Part shown: positions 45,317 to 54,613 of the stretch, in pieces | How the letters are laid out: each line of letters begins with the position of its first letter | Numbering within the stretch: the first letter of the stretch is position 1 | From: Bacteroidota bacterium | GTDB taxonomy: Bacteria; Bacteroidota; Bacteroidia; Chitinophagales; Chitinophagaceae | Assembly: GCA_023428755.1 (NCBI GenBank) | Contig: JAEYWX010000015.1 | Location: 186,001 to 250,000, forward strand | Length of the DNA stretch: 64,000 nt | Reading direction: 5' to 3' | Program-made: the position numbers and the translations under genes | The notes under the pieces: generated by a model | Databases searched by the model: none | What the model was told of the DNA's origin: nothing | Seen by the model: only the letters and a program-made list of their open reading frames with translations

Positions 45317-45429
45317 ATAAATTATATTGATATGTTTTTTGTTTAATTTTCTGTGACATTAAATTGCTTACGAAATCGAATTACTCCAAAGAAAATAGTA
45401 ATAGAGTATAGTAGTTGCTTTGTGAAGCT

Positions 45430-46830
45430 TCAATAGTTCTGGCTTAAAGTTGTATTAAATAGAGTTGCACTTTGGGGAAATGGAAACACCCACAATGGAG
45501 AATTTGGTTGCAATGTATAAGTTACTCCATTAAGGGTTCTTTGAATTGTTACCGGATATTTTCCTTCACGATTCCACCTTTTGATATCTATGAAATTCCT
45601 CATTGTAAAAAGAAACTCTATTCGTGATGTTTTCTGCAAGTGAGCCATTGCCTGGGCTTCGTTAGCAGCGGTAAGAGGTGTATAGGGGAAAATACGGCGA
45701 ATACGTATTTTATTTATCTCATCCATTCCTTCATTAATCTTAGCGGTGCGAATAAGACACTCAGCTTTTATTAATACTAAATCCGATGTTGTAATTCCTG
45801 CTGCATTTGACTGATAAGGAATAGCTAACCAGGCAGGAATATTGGGCAGCCCCACGTATAGTGGCCCAAAAGCATAGTTATAAACTGTTGTTGAGTCTTT
45901 TATAATATTGCCTGGCTCATAATAGTTAGCCAATATCTCATAAGAAGGAGTAAAAAGTGAAGGATCGATATTGCTTGCTGATGCATAGAATAGATTATCA
46001 GGTGCACTAAGGCCATTACGTGTAAGTGTACGGGAGGCCTGTGGAACAGAAAGCAACGGGCGATGATCTTCTAAGGTGCTGTTATAATTCATAGCCAAAT
46101 CCACAGCTTCAAGGGCGCCTTGATAATTTCGCATGGACAACATTACTCTCGCCTTTACTGCATGAGCAAAGCCTTTACCAACACGCTGGCTATTTTTAGG
46201 TTGATCAGGTAATGTGTTTAACGTAAATGCAGCTTCAATATCGGAAAGGATATTATCGTAAACTTCTTTAACAGTATTCTTAGCATTTTCGGCTTCAAAA
46301 TCAATCTTGTTTACGTAAGGGATACCACCATCGGTTGAGGCTGTAGCAGGATCATAAGCTTTCGCATAAATATTTACAAGACGGTAATGTAAGTATGCTC
46401 TTATGATGTAAGCTTCAGCTCTGATCTGATTTAATAACGCCGGGTCTCCACTAGCCTTATCAGCCTGACTCAATGCAATATTTGCAGTTGAAATGATTCT
46501 GTAGAGCCCTTCATAGGGAGCATCCGTTGTAGTCAATGCTGCTCTGTCGGCCGATTCATCGTAGGTCAGTAACACTTTATTTATTGTTTGTGTTGCCGAT
46601 GAAATGGTGTTTGGCACATTAACAGCCACGAGATACATGTCATTTATAAGCAGAGATTGTCTGGTATTTGTAAATGCATTTGTTACATAATTCACATTCA
46701 TTAACAGATCCAGATCACTTGCACGGTTAAGCAAGTTTTGCCCTTTAGGCGTAATGTCTGTATACTTAGCACATCCCGATAGCACTACAATTGAAATAAT
46801 GACATTTATAAAATATGATATTGTTCTCAT
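45430..46830 (-). CDS. SusD/RagB-family lipoprotein (second system)
   Basis: This 466-residue lipoprotein has a lipobox ending VVLSGC and the start AKYTDITPKGQNLLNRASDLDLLMN. SusD-type landmarks are ADKASGDPALLNQIRAEAYIIRAYLHYRLVNIYAKAYD and the late DEINKIRIRRI followed by KTSRIEFLFTMRNFIDIKRWNREG. It lies 11 bases downstream of its SusC partner. The gene set lacks glycosidases, so the ligand may be a peptide, metal complex or glycoprotein rather than a polysaccharide. Confidence 0.93.
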   Translation of the reverse strand: MRTISYFINVIISIVVLSGCAKYTDITPKGQNLLNRASDLDLLMNVNYVTNAFTNTRQSLLINDMYLVAVNVPNTISSATQTINKVLLTYDESADRAALTTTDAPYEGLYRIISTANIALSQADKASGDPALLNQIRAEAYIIRAYLHYRLVNIYAKAYDPATASTDGGIPYVNKIDFEAENAKNTVKEVYDNILSDIEAAFTLNTLPDQPKNSQRVGKGFAHAVKARVMLSMRNYQGALEAVDLAMNYNSTLEDHRPLLSVPQASRTLTRNGLSAPDNLFYASASNIDPSLFTPSYEILANYYEPGNIIKDSTTVYNYAFGPLYVGLPNIPAWLAIPYQSNAAGITTSDLVLIKAECLIRTAKINEGMDEINKIRIRRIFPYTPLTAANEAQAMAHLQKTSRIEFLFTMRNFIDIKRWNREGKYPVTIQRTLNGVTYTLQPNSPLWVFPFPQSATLFNTTLSQNY

Positions 46831-46841
46831 TTTTTTGAAAT

Positions 46842-49800
46842 TTAAAAATTAGCGTTAATACCAAAAACGAATGATGTTGGAATTGGTGCAGCTCCTGTTT
46901 CAGGATCTACATGAACATCTTTTTGTCTTATCCAAATAGATTTAGGATTGTTTAACTGTACACGTACTCTCAAGTTTGTGGCCTTAAGTTTTGCTGCAAT
47001 TGCAGACGGGAGGTCATATCCCAGTACAACATTTCTAATCTTCAAAAAATCAGCATGCCGTACTAAATTATCAGAATAATAATACTGGTTGTTGATCGGA
47101 ACCCGATAGTATTGATTCATCCCCGGAATGTCCGTGTCTGTATTTGTTGGAGTCCAGCTGTCTAAATAATAAGAAGGCATTGAAGAATAGGTTGGAGTAT
47201 TCCAGGGTACCGGCACTTGCCTTGCTCTGAAATAATGGCCGCCATAATACACAGCAAAAATACTCAGGCTAAATCCGTTAAAGTAAAAGTCATTGTTAAA
47301 TGAAAGCGAACCTCGTGGATCTGAATCACCTGAAAAAACAATAGCGTCTGCTTCAGTTGGTCCTAACGATGCTGTGGTTGGCGTACCTTTTGAATCATAC
47401 CATTGCGGAACACCCAAAGTATTAAGTCCTGCAAATTGAAATGAAAATACCGAACGTACAGGATATCCTACTTTATATGAACCACCAGCTGCAAGTGTGA
47501 GTGGGTTTCTTGTTAACTCATCCACGTCAGTAATTTTGTTTCTGTTCCATGCTCCTAATAAATTTGAGTTCCACCTAAAACCTCCCGGCTTTACAGGTCT
47601 GATCCATTCGTAGCTCAGATTGAATTCAATTCCTTTGTTAATCATGCTTGCATTGTTAATGACCAAAGAAGTAAAACCCTGAGAAGGATCAAGACGTTTT
47701 TGTGCAAACAGATCAGTACCTTTTTTTATATAAAAGTCAATGCTACCCTGAAGACGATTATTAATAAGACCGAAATCAAGTCCGAGGTTGGTGGTAGCTG
47801 TTTTTTCCCAACGAAGTTGCGGATTGGGAGGATTTGAAACTGAAGCATTCGGTAGTTGTGTAGTAGCATTGATTCCGGTTGAAGCTGCAAGTAATGCAGT
47901 TACGTTTCTGATATTTCCAGTATGCCCATAGGAAGCCCTTAATTTGAGGTAATCCACTACTTTAATTGCACTCAAGAAATCTTCATTTGAAATGATCCAG
48001 GATGTCCCTACTGACCATAATGGACGTCCCCTGTATTTTTCATCTCCTCCAAACAAATCAGCATAATCCTTCCGGGCTGAACCAAAGATGTTGTATTTCC
48101 TGTTGTATGTATAGGTAAGGTTAGCATAACCGGATGCATATCTATGCATTTCATCACGAACTAATGCTATATCTGAAACTTGTCCAAAATGAAATTGACG
48201 TGTTGGATAACTTGGATTCCAGAATGTTCCTGTATTAATATTAAAAAGGTTACCGAAATTAACATTATTAGTTGCCTGTGTTTGAAGTTGATCATCATAT
48301 CCTAATAAAATTCCTCTCCGGCCATAAATACGGGTTTGTCTAAATTCAGTACCAACAATGCTCACAAACCTATGTTTATTAAACTCCCTATCATAATTTA
48401 CCTGTGCCCTTGCAGTATAATTGGGGCTTCTGAGTTGTGATGTTGCAAGTTTTCCTCCAACAGGCAACAATTTAGTATAGGTATAATTAGGAGCAGTTCC
48501 GGAACGGGTTGTATACACATCATTTAACCAACGCATCGTGTAGCTATCAGATTCAGAATATCCCTCAACATCTGTTCGGTTATCCTCGTATTGAAACATG
48601 GGGTTAATTGTTAATCCCTTCAGCAGATTTAAGTTCAAATTCACAAAATACCTGGTATTTAAACTAGTGGTCTTTACAAAATCACGCTCAAGCTCATCAA
48701 GGTGATTAAATTTTGATGAAAATAAAGCTGCTGTTGTTTCTGTAACAGTATTGTATTTGTTGAATTGGCTCGTGTTGTAATAAGCCCTGCTACCATCAGG
48801 ATTAAACAAACTATAATAAGATGGCACATTGAAAGGGTTTGTAGCAAAACTGTTGTTATGTGATCGCATTTTCCCAATAACACTATTCACACCGTAATCT
48901 ATATCAAGCCATTTGCTTACATTGTAAGCTCCTTTATAAAAAAGATTCAGCTTCTTGTTGAATGCGTTTATAATTCCTGCATTATCGGTTGTATAATTAA
49001 CAACCAAACTATTTTGCGCCCTGCCGTTATTAGTTCTCAAAGCAAGATTATACTGTTGAATGGCCTGATTTACTAAAGCATGTTCATGATACTGTTTGGC
49101 GAAATCGTTCTTTTTATATTCACCAAGTATGGTTTGAAGCTGTGGCTGACTAATTTGCGACTTCTTAAGTTGATAATATGCATATTGAACAGGACTAATT
49201 GGATTCCCTAATGCAATACTATTTTCAAAGTCCGTTATAGGATTAGCCACAGTACCACCTCCACCGCTGAACCACCAATCATAATAACCACTTTCCCAAT
49301 CTACTTGCTGGGATGGAGTCATGTAATTCTGATAACTATAGTCAGGTTTGTTTGTAAAAGTCAGGTTACTTGAAAGTTCTATTGTAGTCTTTCCTTTTTC
49401 TTTTGCCTTTTTGGTTACTATTACAATTACACCGTTGGATGCTCTGGCTCCGTAGATAGCTGCGGCTGCAGCATCTTTTAGCACGCTAATACTTTCAACA
49501 TCATAAGGATTTATATCTGCAACAGATCCTTCAATTGGTAATCCATCTACAACAACAAGAATATTGGTATTGGCTTGTAAGGTACTAACTCCACGAATTG
49601 TTGCTACACCTCTGTACTGCAGTAGTCCTGGCACTGTGCCTTCCAGGTTTTGAAGAATGTTTGTAGCGTTTCTCTTTTCTAATTCCTTACTGTTTACAGT
49701 AACTACTGAACCAGTGAGGCTAGTTTTACTTATTCTCTGGTAACCTGTATTGATAATTACTTCTTCCCCAATAAAAATTTTTAATTTTGCATTTAATAAT

Positions 49801-50444
49801 AGAACTGACCTTCCATTTACTTTTACTTCAAACGTTTCAATATTTACTCCGCTAATTATTAAAACAGCATTATCATCAATTTCCTTCAGTTCAAATTCAC
49901 CATTTTCATTTGTAAGTGTACCAACCGTTGTACCCTTGACTAATACGCTTGCACTCACGGGTTCTCCTTTTTCATTCAAAATTCTACCTTTTACATTTAT
50001 AAGAGGTGGCAGTTGCACATCGATAACTGACGGTGATTGTGTATTCACTTCCTGTTTTGGCTTTACCACAATTGTTTTGTTCAGTATCGAGTACGTTAAA
50101 GGTTGTTCTTTAAAACAAAGTGCAAGTGCCTCTTCCAGTGAAATGTTATTCACTCGAAGCGAAACAGTTTTGCTTTTCTTCAGTACCGAATAATCGTAGA
50201 AAAAAACATACCCGGTTTGCCCCTCGATGATCTTGAATACTTTTTCGAGAGAAACGTTCTTTTCTGAAATGGAAACGTTTTGAGAGTAACCACCTGCACT
50301 TGCTGTAAGGCAGGCCAGAAACATAATGAAGACAGATAGTTTCATGATCCGCAGCAGTTTTTGTGAGGGTAACAAATGCATCCACAGAGAATTGTTACCA
50401 AGAGCCGTTAAAAACATAACTTTGTTTTGGTTTGGGTTAAACAA
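46842..50444 (-). CDS. SusC-family TonB-dependent transducer with STN domain
   Basis: This 1200-residue outer-membrane receptor transports and also signals. After a signal peptide (LSVFIMFLACLTASAGGYSQ) comes the STN secretin/TonB short N-terminal domain (NVSLEKVFKIIEGQTGYVFFYDYSVL and LRVNNISLEEALALCFKEQ), which contacts a FecR protein. Next are a carboxypeptidase-regulatory-like domain (INVKGRILNEKGEPV), the plug (TGYQRISKTSLTGSV, SVLKDAAAAAIYGARASNGV) and a barrel ending FVFGINANF. Possible starts lie at 50444, 50417 and 50345; the leader before MKLSVFIMFL is long, as is common in this subfamily. It follows the FecR gene. Confidence 0.94.
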   Translation of the reverse strand: MFNPNQNKVMFLTALGNNSLWMHLLPSQKLLRIMKLSVFIMFLACLTASAGGYSQNVSISEKNVSLEKVFKIIEGQTGYVFFYDYSVLKKSKTVSLRVNNISLEEALALCFKEQPLTYSILNKTIVVKPKQEVNTQSPSVIDVQLPPLINVKGRILNEKGEPVSASVLVKGTTVGTLTNENGEFELKEIDDNAVLIISGVNIETFEVKVNGRSVLLLNAKLKIFIGEEVIINTGYQRISKTSLTGSVVTVNSKELEKRNATNILQNLEGTVPGLLQYRGVATIRGVSTLQANTNILVVVDGLPIEGSVADINPYDVESISVLKDAAAAAIYGARASNGVIVIVTKKAKEKGKTTIELSSNLTFTNKPDYSYQNYMTPSQQVDWESGYYDWWFSGGGGTVANPITDFENSIALGNPISPVQYAYYQLKKSQISQPQLQTILGEYKKNDFAKQYHEHALVNQAIQQYNLALRTNNGRAQNSLVVNYTTDNAGIINAFNKKLNLFYKGAYNVSKWLDIDYGVNSVIGKMRSHNNSFATNPFNVPSYYSLFNPDGSRAYYNTSQFNKYNTVTETTAALFSSKFNHLDELERDFVKTTSLNTRYFVNLNLNLLKGLTINPMFQYEDNRTDVEGYSESDSYTMRWLNDVYTTRSGTAPNYTYTKLLPVGGKLATSQLRSPNYTARAQVNYDREFNKHRFVSIVGTEFRQTRIYGRRGILLGYDDQLQTQATNNVNFGNLFNINTGTFWNPSYPTRQFHFGQVSDIALVRDEMHRYASGYANLTYTYNRKYNIFGSARKDYADLFGGDEKYRGRPLWSVGTSWIISNEDFLSAIKVVDYLKLRASYGHTGNIRNVTALLAASTGINATTQLPNASVSNPPNPQLRWEKTATTNLGLDFGLINNRLQGSIDFYIKKGTDLFAQKRLDPSQGFTSLVINNASMINKGIEFNLSYEWIRPVKPGGFRWNSNLLGAWNRNKITDVDELTRNPLTLAAGGSYKVGYPVRSVFSFQFAGLNTLGVPQWYDSKGTPTTASLGPTEADAIVFSGDSDPRGSLSFNNDFYFNGFSLSIFAVYYGGHYFRARQVPVPWNTPTYSSMPSYYLDSWTPTNTDTDIPGMNQYYRVPINNQYYYSDNLVRHADFLKIRNVVLGYDLPSAIAAKLKATNLRVRVQLNNPKSIWIRQKDVHVDPETGAAPIPTSFVFGINANF

Positions 50445-50488
50445 TAAGAAGTCGCCAGACTATGTCAATTGTATTAATTCATCCATTC

Positions 50489-50517
50489 ACCGGGTAGTGC
50501 TTCCAACACAGCCCGGT
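50489..50517. promoter_or_regulatory. Hairpin between fecR-like and susC genes
   Basis: ACCGGG (50489-50494) and CCCGGT (50512-50517) form a 6-base stem in the 102-base gap between FecR and SusC. A T7 run follows on the plus strand only. On the minus strand, where these genes are read, it is preceded by A7 and is more likely a leader or attenuator structure than a terminator. Confidence 0.35.
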
Positions 50518-50546
50518 TTTTTTGTGTGAATTAAATCGTTTATGAT

Positions 50547-51809
50547 CTATTTTGTTACAATGATCTCGTTGCCGTTTATCTTATAATGAATATTTGCTTC
50601 TGCTAAAATCTGCAACACCACCGACAGGGTATTATCCCGTTGAATTTTCCCCCTGAATGCGTGCACGGGTATTGTTCCTTCATATTTCACTGTAACATCA
50701 TACCATCTTGCCAACTGCCGCATTACTTCCTGCACACTTGCATCATGGAAAGCAAACATGCCATTCTTCCAAGCCATTACCAGATCTGTATCAACACCAT
50801 CTACCAATTTGATTCCTCCTTCAACTTCTGCTTGCTGTCCCGGTTTCAACAGCACTCCTTCCCCGGCTTTCTGTACCTGTACAGCGCCTTCTAGCAGGGT
50901 TACTTTTAATTCCTTTTCATCATCGTATGCATTTACATTAAAGTGTGTACCTAATACTTTGATCTCTGTCTGTCCTTTGGCAACAACAAACGGCATCTTA
51001 TCGTTATGGGCCACTTCAAAATAAGCTTCACCGGTTATTTCCACTTTTCTTACATCGCCGGTAAACACAACGGGGTATGTGAGCGATGAGCCTACATTCA
51101 ACCAAAACCTTGTTCCATCGGCTAACTGCATCGGCAATACTTTACTCCCCCTTGGATTTGAAACTGTATTGTAACTCATCGATTCAGTAGAAACAGTTCC
51201 TTCTAACACATAGGTAATTTCACCAGTTGGTAGCTTTATCAATTTCATGTTTCCTTGCAACACTGTCTCTCGGTCTAATGCACTATCTATATAAACTTGT
51301 TCACCATTAGCAAGCGTGATCATTGCTCTGTTTGATACAGGAGCTTTTACATCATTTGTCTGCGAAACGATGGTCTGTGGTCCGTTCTCTGTAGTCTTGT
51401 CTTTCACTAACCAATATCCAACAAACAACAACCCAAAAAAACTGGCCGCCACCGCAATCCTTTTCCACAACTTTATCCTTTTGATCCTGAGCAGTGATGA
51501 GACAGGATCATCACTGCAGTCGAAATCTGCGACTGCAGGTCTCGAAGGACTCACGACTAACGACTCACGGCTAGCGACTTCTTCTCCCAGCTTCCTCATT
51601 AAATACACCCTGTTCCTCTCTATATCGTAACTGTCAAACTTTTCTAATTGTTGTTTCACAAAAACATCATTGTGCAATTGATCAAACAATGTTTTATTGG
51701 CAACTGAACTGTTCACCCACTCATTTAATTCATTTGCTTCGTCAACAGTAATGGTTTCATTCAATTCCTTGCCTATTAGCTCACTGATATAAAATAATCT
51801 TTCCTGCAT
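50547..51809 (-). CDS. FecR-type anti-sigma factor
   Basis: This 420-residue membrane protein holds the ECF sigma factor until the STN-SusC receptor signals. The cytosolic N-terminus (FYISELIGKELNETITVDEANELNEWV) binds sigma. One membrane segment (RIAVAASFFGLLFVGYWLV) follows, then a periplasmic FecR beta-domain (GSKVLPMQLADGTRFWLNVGSSLTYP, VAKGQTEIKVLGTHFNVNAY) and a C-terminal STN-like tail (MRQLARWYDVTVKYEG). The start at 51809 (MQERLFYISEL) is family-like. Between the sigma-binding part and the membrane segment lies a linker, EVASRESLVVSPSRPAVA, encoded by a heptameric repeat array. Confidence 0.93.
   Translation of the reverse strand: MQERLFYISELIGKELNETITVDEANELNEWVNSSVANKTLFDQLHNDVFVKQQLEKFDSYDIERNRVYLMRKLGEEVASRESLVVSPSRPAVADFDCSDDPVSSLLRIKRIKLWKRIAVAASFFGLLFVGYWLVKDKTTENGPQTIVSQTNDVKAPVSNRAMITLANGEQVYIDSALDRETVLQGNMKLIKLPTGEITYVLEGTVSTESMSYNTVSNPRGSKVLPMQLADGTRFWLNVGSSLTYPVVFTGDVRKVEITGEAYFEVAHNDKMPFVVAKGQTEIKVLGTHFNVNAYDDEKELKVTLLEGAVQVQKAGEGVLLKPGQQAEVEGGIKLVDGVDTDLVMAWKNGMFAFHDASVQEVMRQLARWYDVTVKYEGTIPVHAFRGKIQRDNTLSVVLQILAEANIHYKINGNEIIVTK
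51548..51579. repeat. Heptameric repeat inside the fecR-like gene
   Basis: Four and a half 7-base units of the GACTCAC/GACTAAC type lie in frame within the anti-sigma gene and encode part of its linker before the membrane segment. The period and copy number match the intergenic heptamer arrays elsewhere in the window. Confidence 0.7.
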
Positions 51810-51986
51810 GTATATGATATTTAACAAAAGGATGGTCAAAACTTCACAGAAAAATAACCAAAAAGTAATGGCCCCTTTAAATAGAACGTTTCAAAAACAG
51901 ATTTGTACCTGAGCGGATCAAAAGAATTTTTTGGAAGCAGTTTGGACAGGTTATTTCAGCCTTTTTCAATATAATCAGTCAGCTTC

Positions 51987-52592
51987 TTATGGCAGCTTCT
52001 CACCAATATAAAGCATGCTGCAGAAAAGGATAAAGGAACTGATGCTGCCATTTTTAAACAGTGAAATGCGTAACAGTTTGATCGCTTCCGATTTGTGATT
52101 TCGCACCGTTTGGTAAGCCATACCGGTTTGCGCCACAATTTCATCATTATTCAATCCGTCAATCAATGCCAGTTTAAGCACGGTTTTATACTTGTCAGGC
52201 AACTGATCAATAGCTGTATAAATAGCCTGTAATACTTCAGCCATAATAACGGCCTGTTCTGTTTCTTCCTCACTTATATCAGCGAGGTACTTCATTTCTG
52301 TGTGGGTTTGCTCATGCCGCTTTTGCATACGCAGATAATCATAGCAGGCATTCTTTGTAGTAGTGTAAAGAAAAGATTTTAAATGAGGTATCGTTTCAAA
52401 GTCAGGGTTCTTTTGCAACAGCTTCACAAAACTTTCGGTGGCAATATCTTCGGCATGAGAACTGTCGCCAGTAATTTTTTCAGCAAAGTAACACAGGGGT
52501 TTATAGAACATACCATAAACCTCAGTGAACGCATGGCTTTCACCTTGCTTCAATGCATTAAGTAATTCCGTATCCCCGGTTATTATCCTCAT
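51987..52592 (-). CDS. ECF RNA polymerase sigma-70 factor (FecI-like)
   Basis: This 201-residue sigma factor has region 2 (HAFTEVYGMFYKPLCYFAEKIT, IATESFVKLLQ, LKSFLYTTTKNACYDYLR) and region 4 (LPDKYKTVLKLALIDGLNNDEIVAQTGMAYQTVRNHKSEAIKLLR). It is of the Bacteroidota FecI-like type that precedes FecR and STN-SusC genes. The ATG at 52592 (MRIITGDTELLNAL) is the family-like start; 52652 adds an atypical leader. The 177 bases to the FecR start hold no gene and probably carry the promoter this sigma factor uses on itself and the downstream genes. Confidence 0.93.
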   Translation of the reverse strand: MRIITGDTELLNALKQGESHAFTEVYGMFYKPLCYFAEKITGDSSHAEDIATESFVKLLQKNPDFETIPHLKSFLYTTTKNACYDYLRMQKRHEQTHTEMKYLADISEEETEQAVIMAEVLQAIYTAIDQLPDKYKTVLKLALIDGLNNDEIVAQTGMAYQTVRNHKSEAIKLLRISLFKNGSISSFILFCSMLYIGEKLP

Positions 52593-52911
52593 GTATAAGT
52601 TTAGTGGCTTTTGGCAGAACTTGCTTGCTGCAAGTGATGATAAAATTATCAAATTAAAATAGAATCTGCCAAACTACTTCAAAATCAAGACTGTAATCAA
52701 ACACCTGTCGCTGCATTCAAAATAAATTCATTGTATAGGCTGTACAAATTGTCAAGTACAAAAACTGGTTATCAACGTTATACTATATTGACATTTTTTT
52801 CAGGGCACTCGTTACCTATCGGGCAAGCTGAAAATAAATGCTGCTTATGACAATTAAATCACTGCTATTCTTCTTTGAGTTGAGGCAAAAGAAGATAGAG
52901 AATAAAACACT

Positions 52912-54186
52912 ATGGCGCTACCTTACGAATTGGAATCGTTGGATACAATGATTTCAGAAAACCTTCATCCAAAACACTGGCTGCATGAAACAACAACACC
53001 CGAACTCGAAAAGCAATTGCTAATAATTGGACAACAGGCACACGATGAAAATAACAGATTTCGGAAACGCATTAAACCGGTTGCTTATAGTTTAGAAAAA
53101 GAGAAACACCGGGAACTGTTTATACGGCAACACATGTCGGCTTTAATTCATTTGCTCGATACACTTACACATTTCCTGATGCCTGGCATACATGAAACCT
53201 TTGCTACACACTCAGGCGATACACAGCTTTCCAAAATTTACAAATCCCTATATCTTTCCTGTCGTGAAACTTTGGAAGATCTGCAAACCTGTTTTACGCA
53301 ATATGTTAACTACGATCACAAAGTACCTGACCATGAATGGGCCTTATTACAAAACAAATGGAGCACTGAAATAAAAAACATCAAACAAAAACTCTCAAAG
53401 TTAAAAACAGACAAATCGCTCGTCGATATGTTGCTGGCCTACCTCTACAACATTACTGATTCCACAATACAACCAACTATCTCATACCGCAAAATGCGGT
53501 ACCTGAACGATCTGTTAATAGGCATCAGCAATCTGAAGCAAACAAAGCGTATTGCAAACCAGTGTCCGCCAATAACAACCTTGCTCATTTATTTAGATTT
53601 CAATACAACAGAGTTTAAAGATTATCTCGTCGACTTCATTTGTGAAAATGCAGCCAGCTTGGTTGATCCCAAAGCAAGAATAGAACGGCTTTCATTTTTT
53701 TACAAACAGATAAGTCAGTTGCACATACGTCCCGGGGCAACCTTACGTCCTGCATCAAAATCCGTAAAAGAAGATCTGAAAGATTGGTTGGCACGGGAAA
53801 TAAAATACCAAGAGAAAACACATACCATTGGTTTCATTACACCCGCCAACTTCAACCAGGATGTTTACAATAAAGGAATCTGGTACAATTACAGCATTGA
53901 AGAACTCGCATTGTTCAAACGTATCGAACACGAGGCAGGCTTGATCAGCAATAAAAAAATACGTCCCATGATTGATGACTTTGCAAAAATTGCACACACA
54001 TCAACCCAGCACAATATTTCTCCGAAAAATCTCTACAACCTTTTTTACAACATCGATCTTTCCACTATTAATTCCCTGCACGACAAATTATTCTTACTCA
54101 TCAATCACTTGCAGAAAATAAAATCAGAAGTAGTACAGAAACAAAAAGAGAAGATCACTACAAAAAGAAAAGTGAATAAACCCTGA
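52912..54186 (+). CDS. Accessory-region hypothetical protein, possibly RteC-like
   Basis: This 424-residue protein is soluble and mostly helical, with a lysine-rich tail (KEKITTKRKVNKP). It has no signal peptide and no enzyme motif that I recognise. The layout is faintly like RteC, the regulator found on Bacteroidota conjugative elements: an N-terminal helical part with ENNRFRKRIKPVAYSLEKEK, and a C-terminal part with YSIEELALFKRIEHEAGLISNKKIRPMI that could be an HTH. That likeness is weak and unchecked. It is the first plus-strand gene after the long minus-strand run and begins the accessory region. Repeat elements begin 12 bases after its stop codon. Confidence 0.55.
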   Translation: MALPYELESLDTMISENLHPKHWLHETTTPELEKQLLIIGQQAHDENNRFRKRIKPVAYSLEKEKHRELFIRQHMSALIHLLDTLTHFLMPGIHETFATHSGDTQLSKIYKSLYLSCRETLEDLQTCFTQYVNYDHKVPDHEWALLQNKWSTEIKNIKQKLSKLKTDKSLVDMLLAYLYNITDSTIQPTISYRKMRYLNDLLIGISNLKQTKRIANQCPPITTLLIYLDFNTTEFKDYLVDFICENAASLVDPKARIERLSFFYKQISQLHIRPGATLRPASKSVKEDLKDWLAREIKYQEKTHTIGFITPANFNQDVYNKGIWYNYSIEELALFKRIEHEAGLISNKKIRPMIDDFAKIAHTSTQHNISPKNLYNLFYNIDLSTINSLHDKLFLLINHLQKIKSEVVQKQKEKITTKRKVNKP

Positions 54187-54197
54187 GCAAGCCAGTG

Positions 54198-54214
54198 CTG
54201 AGCGAAGTCGAAGG
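54198..54214. repeat. CTGAGCgaAGTCGAAGG dispersed repeat (copy 1)
   Basis: This short repeat of the CTGAGCnnnGTCGAAG type is found just after the 52912-54186 gene. Related copies are at 56088-56106 and twice inside the gene at 56376-57500. Confidence 0.65.
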
Positions 54215-54229
54215 AGATACCGTTCTCCA

Positions 54230-54257
54230 CTATCAACTATGAACCATGAACTATGAA
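54230..54257. repeat. Heptameric imperfect tandem repeat (locus C)
   Basis: Four 7-base units of the CTATGAA/CCATGAA type lie in the gap before the convergent small gene ending at 54263. The next arrays of the same unit are at 56138. Confidence 0.7.
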
Positions 54258-54262
54258 CTAAC

Positions 54263-54481
54263 TCACCCCTTCCACAACTCCTTCAATCCATATTCATTCA
54301 CCAGCTTGTAAAGCTCCAGTTCATCATGCAACGTTAACCCGTTCCGGTTACGAAGAAAACTAACTTCTTTCTCCAGCACATCACCCAATGTGTGGTAGCC
54401 ATGGAAAGTCAACAACTCTTTCAAGTCATCATTGATTGGAAGTTGATTGATTGGCAATTGCAAATAAGCTTGATGTTCCAT
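54263..54481 (-). CDS. Small alpha-CTD/helix-hairpin-helix-like protein
   Basis: This 72-residue protein has the pattern of the RNA polymerase alpha-subunit C-terminal domain. A short first helix and LPINDDLKELLTFHGYHTLGDVL match the region where alpha-CTD has the helix-hairpin-helix before its DNA contact. The segment FLRNRNGLTLHDELELYKLVNEYGL matches the second hairpin. The leader LQLPINQLPIND is repetitive. A free-standing alpha-CTD-like protein could bind DNA or polymerase as a regulator. It is divergent from the XRE gene at 54614, sharing a 120-base intergenic region. Homology is by eye only. Confidence 0.55.
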   Translation of the reverse strand: MEHQAYLQLPINQLPINDDLKELLTFHGYHTLGDVLEKEVSFLRNRNGLTLHDELELYKLVNEYGLKELWKG

Positions 54482-54560
54482 TTCGATGCAGTATTAACGA
54501 AAGTCGCTTTAATTGGGTTCTATCGCAGATACTTTGCCAAAAATAAAGAAAAGCTAACAC

Positions 54561-54580
54561 TGGTATAGAATTATACACCA
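54561..54580. promoter_or_regulatory. Imperfect palindrome between divergent small genes
   Basis: TGGTATA (54561-54567) and TATACACCA (54572-54580) form an imperfect inverted repeat 34 bases upstream of the XRE gene, in the intergenic region shared with the alpha-CTD-like gene. It is a candidate operator for the XRE protein. Confidence 0.3.
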
Positions 54581-54613
54581 ATAAATCTTCTGCTACTGCA
54601 CATCTTGCCTTTC

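Noticed and set aside
51987..52652. Longer sigma factor start at 52652
   Set aside because: The extra 20 residues (MIILSSLAASKF...) are not like other ECF sigma factors; the ATG at 52592 gives the usual N-terminus.
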